A stretch of DNA of 64,000 nucleotides from Nonomuraea ceibae (GTDB lineage: Bacteria; Actinomycetota; Actinomycetes; Streptosporangiales; Streptosporangiaceae). The notes under the pieces were generated by a model. The model was not told the origin of the DNA and made no database searches. It saw only the letters and a program-made list of their open reading frames with translations. Location of the stretch: positions 62,001-126,000 of the forward strand of contig NZ_JAHKRO010000007.1 in assembly GCF_019396325.1 (NCBI RefSeq). The letters run 5' to 3'. This document shows, piece by piece, positions 17,000 to 26,255 of the stretch; position 1 is the first letter of the stretch; each line of letters begins with the position of its first letter. The position numbers were made by a program, and so were the translations under genes.

Positions 17000-18261
17000 C
17001 CGTGGAACACCTCGAAGGAGTGGCCGCGGTGCTGTTCAGCGGCGGCCGCGGCGGGTCCAGCATCGCTCGTGGACTCGTACGAATGCCCGGGACAACCCTG
17101 TCGGTGGTGATCAACGGGTACGACAACGGCTCGTCCACCGGGATGCTCCGGCGCTACCTCCCCGGCATGCTGGGGCCGTCGGACTTCCGCAAGAACCTCC
17201 TGCTTCACCTCGACGCCGGCATCCCGGCGCAGGCGGCCATGATCGCCCTGCTGGAGCACCGGCTACCGCCGGGGGCGACCTACCACGACCTCGCCGCCAT
17301 CGTCCGCGCGCTGGCGGCCCGGGAATCGGCGGAGGGTTCCCCGAGCGACGGCATCGGCGGTCATCAGGACCGGCGGATGTTCGCCGCGCTGCCGGCCCGG
17401 ACGCGTGCCGCAGCGGTGCGGGACCTGTCGTTCATCCTGGGCCGGCTCGGCCGTGACCCCGAGGAGCTCGCCCTCGCCGGCTGCGCGCTGGGCAACCTGC
17501 TGTTCGCCGGGGCCTACCTGCGATTGGGCGAGGACTTCAACGCCGCGGTCCGCGCGTGCGCCGCGACCTTCCGGTCACCGGCCCGTCTGCTCAACGTGAC
17601 GAACGGCGAGAACGCCTACCTGACCGCTCTCAAGCAGGACGGCCTCATCCTCACCGACGAGGCCGACATCGTCGCCCCTCAGTGCGACACCGCCATCACC
17701 GACCTGTACCTGCTGCGCGAGCCGGTCAGCCCGGAGCGCCGCGCCGAACTCCAGGCACTTCCCGCCGAACTCGTCCGGCCGGTTCTGGCCGGCGCGGCGG
17801 CCGAGGTGACGCTGAACCCCGAGGCGGACCACGCGATCCGCGACGCGGACCTCATCGTGTACGGTCCCGGGACACCGCACTCCTCGCTGCTGCCCACGTA
17901 TCTCACTCCCGGCGTCGCGGACGCCGTCTCCGACAGCCGGGCCGCCGCCAAGGTCTTCGTCGTCAACATCCACGACGACCACGACGTCCAGGGGCTGGGC
18001 CCGCGTGCGCTCGTGCGGCGCACCCTGTCCTACTTGGGCGATCCGTACAACGAGCGGCGCACGGTGACCCACGTCCTGTGCCATCGGGCCACGTTCGCCG
18101 GCGCCGTGGACGGCGGCGGCTGGGAAAGGGCGCGCTGGATCGTGACGGACCTGGAGGATCCCGAGCGCCCAGGCGTGCACTGCGGCCGGCGCACCCTCTC
18201 CGCCCTCGCGGGCGTCGTGGGCACGACCGCCGGCGAGACGGCCCTGGTGAGGACCGTATGA
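16996..18261 (+). CDS. CofD/YvcK-like protein in a glycan operon
   Basis: A 421-residue protein whose start, LFSGGRGGSSIARGL followed by VINGYDNGSSTGMLRR, matches the nucleotide-binding core of the CofD/YvcK superfamily. CofD transfers phospholactate in F420 synthesis; YvcK-type proteins bind UDP-sugars and control cell-wall metabolism. The later motif LIVYGPGTPHSSLLPTYL is also typical. This version belongs to neither classical branch as far as I can judge. It sits between a GT2 and a HAD phosphatase with ATGA overlaps on both sides. A role as a phosphoester transferase acting on a nucleotide-activated donor, or as a sugar-nucleotide sensor, is inference. Confidence 0.8.
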   Translation: MTVEHLEGVAAVLFSGGRGGSSIARGLVRMPGTTLSVVINGYDNGSSTGMLRRYLPGMLGPSDFRKNLLLHLDAGIPAQAAMIALLEHRLPPGATYHDLAAIVRALAARESAEGSPSDGIGGHQDRRMFAALPARTRAAAVRDLSFILGRLGRDPEELALAGCALGNLLFAGAYLRLGEDFNAAVRACAATFRSPARLLNVTNGENAYLTALKQDGLILTDEADIVAPQCDTAITDLYLLREPVSPERRAELQALPAELVRPVLAGAAAEVTLNPEADHAIRDADLIVYGPGTPHSSLLPTYLTPGVADAVSDSRAAAKVFVVNIHDDHDVQGLGPRALVRRTLSYLGDPYNERRTVTHVLCHRATFAGAVDGGGWERARWIVTDLEDPERPGVHCGRRTLSALAGVVGTTAGETALVRTV

Positions 18262-18959
18262 GCGTGGTCCGCGTCCGGACGGACGTCCTGTCCACCGACG
18301 TGGCGAGGCTGGTCTCCACCAGGCGAGTCTGGCTGTGCGACCTGGACGGCACGCTGGTGGACTCCTCTCCCGTCCACGAGGCGGCCTTCCGCGAGGCCCT
18401 CGCCGAGATCGCACCGGAACTGCTTACCTCCTTCAGCTACGGCGACCACGCGGGGGCCGGCACACGCGAGGTGGTGACCACGCTGGGCGCGGCCCCCGCG
18501 GACGCCGAGCGCCTGATCCGGCGCAAGCAGGAGCTGTACCGCGAACGCGTCGAGGCCGGCATGGTGACCCTCCTTCCCGGCGCCCGCCAACTCCTGGAGC
18601 GCCTGACCCGCACCGGCCGCACGCTCTACCTGGTCACCAGCGGCAGCCGTGAGTCGGTGCGGCGGGTGTTGTCGGCCGGCGCCCTGACCGGCTGTTTCCG
18701 AGCGGTGCTGACCTCCGACGAGGTCGCTTGCGCCAAGCCCGACCCTCGGTTCTACCTGCACGCCTGCCGGCTGTGGTCCCTCGACCCGGCCGACTGCCTC
18801 GTGCTGGAGGACTCCGCCCACGGGGTGGCCTCCGCCCTCGGCGCCGGGCTGGTGACCCTCCAGGTCCACGCGGCCCTGCCTGCCCAGGGGGCGCTGCCGG
18901 TGCGGCACCTGGACCAGCTCGCCCACCTCATCGACGTGGAGACGGACGACAGTGAGTGA
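18258..18959 (+). CDS. HAD-superfamily phosphatase
   Basis: A 233-residue haloacid-dehalogenase-type phosphatase. Motif I is CDLDGTLVDSSP with the nucleophilic and acid/base aspartates, motif II VTSGS, and the end contains KPDPRFYLHA and VLEDSAHGV with the metal-binding acids. It resembles beta-phosphoglucomutase/sugar-phosphatase members and would act on a small phosphorylated sugar or alcohol. ATG at 18258 overlaps the previous stop (ATGA), and its own stop overlaps the nucleotidyltransferase start by eight bases. With the next gene it probably shapes a sugar-phosphate into the donor for this pathway. Confidence 0.88.
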   Translation: MSVVRVRTDVLSTDVARLVSTRRVWLCDLDGTLVDSSPVHEAAFREALAEIAPELLTSFSYGDHAGAGTREVVTTLGAAPADAERLIRRKQELYRERVEAGMVTLLPGARQLLERLTRTGRTLYLVTSGSRESVRRVLSAGALTGCFRAVLTSDEVACAKPDPRFYLHACRLWSLDPADCLVLEDSAHGVASALGAGLVTLQVHAALPAQGALPVRHLDQLAHLIDVETDDSE

Positions 18960-19728
18960 CTTGCGTACCTGTGCGGTGATTCCCGCGGCCGGGCAGGGCA
19001 GCCGACTCGGCACGGGAATCCCCAAGATCATGCTGGAGATCGCCGACGGTGTGACCGTCTGGTCCCTGCTCCTGCGCCGCCTGCGGCCATGGGTCGAGCA
19101 CATCCACGTCGTTCTCTCCCCCAGCGGAGAGGGCCCGTTCCGGCGGCTCGCGGCCGAGGAGATCGCCCGCGGGCAGGTCACCGTGAGCGTCCAGGCCACG
19201 CCCACCGGCATGGGCGACGCCGTCTTCGGCGCGGCCCCGTACTGGCTGGGGCACGACGCCATCCTGGTGGTCTGGGGCGACCAGGCGAACGTGTCGGCCG
19301 CCACGCTCGGCCGGGTCGTCCGCGCCCATGCGCGGACGGCCTCGCCGGACCGGCCGGGACTCGTCCTCCCCCTGGTCCCGCTGCCCGACCCGTACGTCGA
19401 GTACGAGTACGACGCCGCGACCTCCAGGCTGCTGCGCGTACGGATGTCCCGCGAGGGCGACCGGTGCCGTCCGGGCGGGCTCGGCGACGTCGGCGTCTTC
19501 TGTCTCGGCACCCGCGAGCTCACGGAGGCATGGAACCGGTTCCTGGCCGACGCCGTTCCCGGGGCGGTCACCGGCGAGATCAACTTCCTGCCGTTCCTCA
19601 CCTGTCTGTCCCGGCAGGGCCGGCCGGTGACCGCGGTGCCGGTCGGCGACCCGGACGAGGCGCGCGGCATCAACACTCCGGCCGACCTCGAGTTCGCCCG
19701 GACGGCCTACCTGCGGCGGGCGGACTGA
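18952..19728 (+). CDS. Sugar-phosphate nucleotidyltransferase-like protein
   Basis: A 258-residue protein with the nucleotidyltransferase signature PAAGQGSRLGTGIPKIML (nucleotide loop and catalytic Arg/Lys) and WGDQAN in place of the usual GD metal site. It resembles the N-terminal domain of GlmU and MobA/IspD-like enzymes and should form an NDP-activated compound. GTG at 18952 overlaps the HAD gene; the stop overlaps the next ATG by one base (TGATG). Pairing a nucleotidyltransferase with a CofD-like protein recalls CofC/CofD in F420 synthesis, where one enzyme activates phospholactate and the other transfers it. Whether the analogy holds is untested. Confidence 0.85.
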   Translation: MSDLRTCAVIPAAGQGSRLGTGIPKIMLEIADGVTVWSLLLRRLRPWVEHIHVVLSPSGEGPFRRLAAEEIARGQVTVSVQATPTGMGDAVFGAAPYWLGHDAILVVWGDQANVSAATLGRVVRAHARTASPDRPGLVLPLVPLPDPYVEYEYDAATSRLLRVRMSREGDRCRPGGLGDVGVFCLGTRELTEAWNRFLADAVPGAVTGEINFLPFLTCLSRQGRPVTAVPVGDPDEARGINTPADLEFARTAYLRRAD

Positions 19729-20993
19729 TGGACCGTCCGAGCCGGATCTACGCCGTCTGCTCAGAGGTTCCCCCGGAGATCGTGGGAGGTCTCGGGCGGT
19801 ACGCCGAGAGGATGACGGCCCCTCTCGGCGAATCCGGAATCCCCATCGAGGTGCTGGGGGCCGCCGGGCGGCGCCGGACCCCCCGGACGGAACGCTCCGG
19901 CGACCTCACGCTGCACAGGCTGACCTCGGCCGGCCTGGGCCTCGTCGGGAATCCCCGTCTTCCTCGGCCCCTGCGGCTGCTGGGCAGGACGGCCGGGCTG
20001 CTCGTGTTCAACCTGCGCGCCGCCGCACGCATCCTGCGCTCCGAGGCGGGCCGCTCCGGGCCAGGACGAGCCGGAGCGGTCGTCGCGGTGCACGACTGGA
20101 TGAGCTGCCCGGCCGGGATCCTGTGCCGGGTGCTCGGCCGCCTGCCGGTCGTGTTCCACGTGCACACCCGCGAACTCAACGCGGCTCCGGGACGGCGTCG
20201 CCCCCGGCACGCCCTCGTCCTCGACGCGCTGGAGACGGCCCAGGCCCGGCTGGCGCGCCTCATCGTGGTGCCGAGCGCCGCGATGCGCGACGAGCTGACG
20301 GCCAGGGGCTGGCCGGCCGACCGGGTGCGCGTCGTGCCGCACGGTTTCGAGGATCCCGAGCTCCTGCGGCTGGCGGCCCTGCCCGAGGAGGAGCGCGACC
20401 GGATCCGCTCGGAGGTCCGGCGCCGCTACCTGCCCGGCGGCGAGGGCCGGCTCGTCGTCTTCGCCGGCCGCCTGTCGTCCCACAAGGGCGTCCACACCCT
20501 GGTACGTGCCGTACCCCGGCTCGTCGAGGAGCACGCCGGCACCCGGGTCGTGCTCGTCGGCGCCGAGCTCCCGCAGACCCACGACGCCGCCGTGCTGGCC
20601 CGGCTGATCGAGGAGACCGGCACCGCCGCCCACGTGGTCGCGGGGAACCGGTTCCTGCCGTCCGCCGAGGTGTTCGCGCACTTCCTCGCAGCCGACGTGT
20701 GCGTCTTCCCCTCCGTGTACGAGCCGTTCGGCCTGGTCGCCGTCGAGGCCATGGCACTGGCCCGGCCTGTCGTCGTCGGTCCCGGCTACTCGCCGGAGGT
20801 CGTCGGCGACGGGGCGCTGCGCTGCGGCCACGACGATCCGGACGAGCTGGCCGCGCTCCTGCTGGGCTGCCTCGACGACCCGCAGGGCTCGGACCGGCTC
20901 GCCCGGCGCGGCGCGGCGTACGTGCGGAAGCATTACAGCTGGGCCCGAACGGCCGAGCACACCCTGGCGGCGTACGGCGAGGCGACGCGGTGA
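19728..20993 (+). CDS. Family 4 glycosyltransferase
   Basis: A 421-residue GT-B fold enzyme. The N-terminus PPEIVGGLGRYAERM is the acceptor-side loop seen in glycogen-synthase-like GT4 proteins. The C-terminal half has FAGRLSSHKGVHTL and the donor-binding EX7E motif in YEPFGLVAVEAMA. It is cytoplasmic and transfers a sugar from a nucleotide donor to the growing glycan. ATG at 19728 shares its A with the preceding stop; the stop overlaps the flippase start (GTGA). It is related to, but distinct from, the GT4 at 22291-23541. Confidence 0.9.
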   Translation: MDRPSRIYAVCSEVPPEIVGGLGRYAERMTAPLGESGIPIEVLGAAGRRRTPRTERSGDLTLHRLTSAGLGLVGNPRLPRPLRLLGRTAGLLVFNLRAAARILRSEAGRSGPGRAGAVVAVHDWMSCPAGILCRVLGRLPVVFHVHTRELNAAPGRRRPRHALVLDALETAQARLARLIVVPSAAMRDELTARGWPADRVRVVPHGFEDPELLRLAALPEEERDRIRSEVRRRYLPGGEGRLVVFAGRLSSHKGVHTLVRAVPRLVEEHAGTRVVLVGAELPQTHDAAVLARLIEETGTAAHVVAGNRFLPSAEVFAHFLAADVCVFPSVYEPFGLVAVEAMALARPVVVGPGYSPEVVGDGALRCGHDDPDELAALLLGCLDDPQGSDRLARRGAAYVRKHYSWARTAEHTLAAYGEATR

Positions 20994-22294
20994 CCCCGGC
21001 GCGGACGGCGACCGGCGTGCCCGCGCGGGTCGCCAGGCTCCTCGCCGTCCAGGGCCGGCCGGTGGGACCGGCTCTGGTGAACGCCTTCGCCAGCGGGATC
21101 TCGGCGGCGACCACACTGGCCGTGGCCTGGGGGCTCGGCGCCGCCGCCTTCGGCCGGTTCACGGTGGTCCTGTCGATCGGGTTGATCGTGGTCGTGCCCA
21201 TGGTGATGGGCCTGCATTTCGTGATGTACCAGGAACTGCCGCGGGCCGAGCCCGCCGACCGCCCCGCCCTCGTGACGACGGCTCTGCTCTCCACACTGGT
21301 GCTGGGGGCCGCGCTGTGCGTCGCGGGAGTGCTGGCCGCCCCCGTCCTGACCGCCGTGTTCGGCGTCGACGTCCGCACGCTCTGCTTCGGGCTCGCCCTG
21401 GCGCTGTCCCTGACGGCCGCGTACCTGACCGAGAGCTTCCTGCGCGGGCTCGGAAGGTACGCGCTCACCGCCGGATTGAAGCTCGCCGTGGCCGTCGCCT
21501 ACCTCGGCACATCGGCGTACTGCCTGCTCGTCCCCGGGATCGGGGACGCCTACCTCTACCTCGCCGCCCTCATCGCGTCGAACGTGCTCTTCGCCGTCGC
21601 CGCCACGGCGGGTTTCCGGGTCGTGCCGCGCCTCTGGTCGGCGGCGCTGGCGCGCACGCTGTACCGTCACGGCGCCTATCTGACCGCGCTCACCGCCCTC
21701 ACCACCGTGCTGTTCGGCGTCGACGTGATCTTCCTGAACCACTGGGCGGCCCAGGCGGACGTCGGCGTCTACTCGATCTACAACAACTTCCCCAAGCGGC
21801 TGCTGGGGGTGCTGTTCACCGACGGCGTCGGCCTGGTGCTGCTCCCCACGCTGGCGACCATGCACAAGCCGACGGCCTTGCGGCGCATCGGCCGCCTGTC
21901 CCCGGCCGTCTTCGCCGTGACCGCGCTCGTCTCGTTCGCGGCCAGCGCGGTGTTCTTCCTACTGCTGCGTGCCGACTACCCCTACTCGCCAGGGCTGATG
22001 GCGCTCTCGGCCGTGGGGATCGGCGTCCACACCGTCTTCAATCTGTACTCGCTCGCTCTGCTCATGGACGGGGTGCGAGGGGCCAGGGCCCTCATCGTCG
22101 CCCAGGTCGCGGGCACTCCCCTCGTGCTCGGCTGCCAGGCGGCGCTCATCGCCTGGCAGGGCCTGGCCGGCGGACTGTGGGCGTTCGCGCTGTCCAACCT
22201 CGTCCTGGTCGCCCTCATCGTCGCCGTCTGCCGGCGGACGTACAGCCGGGCGGAGACCGTGGACGCCTGCCCCGCCCCGGAGACGTCACCATGA
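20990..22294 (+). CDS. Polysaccharide flippase (Wzx/MATE-like)
   Basis: A 434-residue membrane protein with about 12 hydrophobic segments and the pattern of polysaccharide exporters (MurJ/Wzx superfamily): VNAFASGISAATTLAVAWGL in span 1 and a charged FLNHWAAQADVGVYSIYNN segment in the middle. It would flip a lipid-linked oligosaccharide to the outer face. GTG at 20990 overlaps the preceding stop; its stop overlaps the next ATG (ATGA). Its presence makes export of a lipid-linked glycan the simplest reading of the operon. Confidence 0.87.
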   Translation: MTPARTATGVPARVARLLAVQGRPVGPALVNAFASGISAATTLAVAWGLGAAAFGRFTVVLSIGLIVVVPMVMGLHFVMYQELPRAEPADRPALVTTALLSTLVLGAALCVAGVLAAPVLTAVFGVDVRTLCFGLALALSLTAAYLTESFLRGLGRYALTAGLKLAVAVAYLGTSAYCLLVPGIGDAYLYLAALIASNVLFAVAATAGFRVVPRLWSAALARTLYRHGAYLTALTALTTVLFGVDVIFLNHWAAQADVGVYSIYNNFPKRLLGVLFTDGVGLVLLPTLATMHKPTALRRIGRLSPAVFAVTALVSFAASAVFFLLLRADYPYSPGLMALSAVGIGVHTVFNLYSLALLMDGVRGARALIVAQVAGTPLVLGCQAALIAWQGLAGGLWAFALSNLVLVALIVAVCRRTYSRAETVDACPAPETSP

Positions 22295-23541
22295 GGATCG
22301 CCCAGATCATCACCCAGTTCCCGCCCAACATCACGGCCGGACTCGGCCGCTACATCGAGGAGATCACCCCTCATCTGGCGGCCCGTCACCGGCTTGCCGT
22401 GTTCACGCTCAACGACGGCCGCCTCCCGGTGCACGAGCGGAACGGCGGGGTCACCGTGTATCGGCCAATGAGCCGCGTCCTCGGCGTGCTCGGCCGCCGC
22501 CGACGCCTCAACCGCACGCGCGGCACGGACGTCGTCCTGCTCGTGCTGACGGTCGTGACGAGCAACTGGCGGTACTTTCTGCGGCTGTGGCGCGCGGGGC
22601 GGGACGGGCGGCCCGACCTGGTCGCCGTCCACGACTCGACGAACTTCCTCGCCGGCCTACTCTGCCACCATGTCCTGCGGCTCCCTGTGGTGCTCCACGT
22701 CCACACCACGGAGTACGGGGTGCACCGCGGGCGGAGCGACCTCGCGGGCGCGGTGTTCGCGGCGATCGAGCGGTGGCTGGCGCGCGTCGCCCGGCGCGTG
22801 ATCGTCCCCACGCCCGAGGTCCGGGAGCAACTGGCCGCCTCCGGCTGGGATCGGGCGTCGATCGACGTCGTGTGCCTGGGTGGCACCTTCGAACGGCTTC
22901 TGGCCACCGGCGGCGCCCGGGACAGGCTTCGTGCAGGCGGCAAGGCCCTGCGCGCCAGGCTCGGGATCTCCGCCGGGGACCCCGTGCTGCTGTTCGTGGG
23001 CCGCCTCGAACGGCAGAAGGGCATCTACCAGCTGCTGGAGGCCATGCGGCCGATCGCGGCCGCCGTCCCGGGGCTGCGGCTGGTTATCGTCGGGGAGGGT
23101 GACCACTCCGGGGTACGGCGGATCGTCGCTCAGAGCGGGTTGGACGGGCGGGTGCTCGACTCCGGCGGCTGGGTGGACCGCCAGGAGTTGCTGGAGTACT
23201 ACGAGATGGCCAATGCCTGTGTCTTTCCCTCCCTCTTCGAACCGTTCGGCCTGGTGGCGACCGAGGCCATGGCGATGGCCAGACCGACGATCCTCGGCCA
23301 TGGCTTCTCCAAGGTCTTCCTCGGCGACCAGGATCAGCCCGCCGTCCGGTTCGTACGCGCCGATGAGCCTGGCGACATCGCCCGTACGGTGATCGAGGTC
23401 ATGACCGATCCAGACCTGCGCCGGGCATTGGCCGAGCGCGGCGAGCGGCTCGTCCGCGAGCGGCTGAGCTGGGCCCGCGCCGCCGACGAGACGCACGCGG
23501 TGTACAAGGCCGCCTTGCGCCCCGTCGTCTCGGACGGGTGA
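22291..23541 (+). CDS. Family 4 glycosyltransferase, last gene of the operon
   Basis: A 416-residue GT4 enzyme with TAGLGRYIEEITPHL near the N-terminus, FVGRLERQKGIYQLLEAM at the start of the donor domain and the EX7E motif in FEPFGLVATEAMAMARP. It is a second sugar transferase of the glycan pathway. ATG at 22291 overlaps the flippase stop by four bases. The stop lies just before a gene-free region that carries operator-like sequences for the next amylase. Confidence 0.9.
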   Translation: MRIAQIITQFPPNITAGLGRYIEEITPHLAARHRLAVFTLNDGRLPVHERNGGVTVYRPMSRVLGVLGRRRRLNRTRGTDVVLLVLTVVTSNWRYFLRLWRAGRDGRPDLVAVHDSTNFLAGLLCHHVLRLPVVLHVHTTEYGVHRGRSDLAGAVFAAIERWLARVARRVIVPTPEVREQLAASGWDRASIDVVCLGGTFERLLATGGARDRLRAGGKALRARLGISAGDPVLLFVGRLERQKGIYQLLEAMRPIAAAVPGLRLVIVGEGDHSGVRRIVAQSGLDGRVLDSGGWVDRQELLEYYEMANACVFPSLFEPFGLVATEAMAMARPTILGHGFSKVFLGDQDQPAVRFVRADEPGDIARTVIEVMTDPDLRRALAERGERLVRERLSWARAADETHAVYKAALRPVVSDG

Positions 23542-24132
23542 ACCTCTCCCCCGAACAGAGCCATTGCATGGACTTGAGACAGCAACGTTGCGGACCCCTC
23601 TACGGTCACCGCAAGAGCTTTCCGCGCTCTTTGCAATGATCCACAATTACCTCCCCGGCTTCACGCGGACCGCTTCTTTCCCGTTACTTTTAGTCACTGA
23701 CGCGTGTGGATGTCCACGAAAAAACGGACACTTGATAGCAAGAGTGGCGAGATAGACCGAGAGATATTCTGGAATTCTCTGCAAACTATTGCAATCCGGA
23801 TGGCCACTGAGTAACTTCCAGGCAACACCTAGGAAACCTGAACATGGAGGCCCCTACGGTGTGCCCATCCCCCACCCCTCCGAGGGCGCCGCCCCCTCCC
23901 CCAACGCCCACGATGTACGGGGCCGGGCGGCCAGTTCGTCTCCGTGTTCCGTTCTCAAGCACTCCGCAGCGGCGCGGAACGAGGACGACACAGCATCGTC
24001 ACGCCGGCTCGCGTCGTCGAGCCGAGCCAACCCGTACGCCTCTCGGCAGGCGTTTCGCATGGAAGCGGGCCAGGTGTTCGCCCACCCGGCCCGCCCTCAC
24101 GGGATCCCGTCCTCAATCTGGAGACCCCCACC
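23542..24132 (+). promoter_or_regulatory. Long regulatory leader of the alpha-amylase gene
   Basis: About 590 bases without a supported gene. It contains an imperfect dyad, GCAAGAGC at 23611 with GCTCTTTGC ending at 23634, that could end the glycan operon or act as an operator. It also has the perfect palindrome GCAACGTTGC at 23582-23591 and the operator-like 23780-23793. The stretch 23640-23800 is unusually A/T-rich. A TATTCT at 23765-23770 could be a -10, but no matching -35 is clear. If transcription starts near it, the leader is about 350 bases long. Confidence 0.4.
23780..23793. promoter_or_regulatory. Candidate LacI operator upstream of the alpha-amylase
   Basis: TGCAAACTATTGCA is an inverted repeat with the same 6-2-6 layout and the same CT centre as TGCAAGCTCTTGCA at 11446-11459; only the innermost base of each arm differs. 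Confidence 0.55.
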
Positions 24133-26187
<2,055 letters not shown>

Positions 26188-26255
26188 ACGACGCCGGGGC
26201 GTCTCGGCCTCGTCCGGGCCGGGACGACTCTCATCCCCCAACAGAAGGAACGGCA

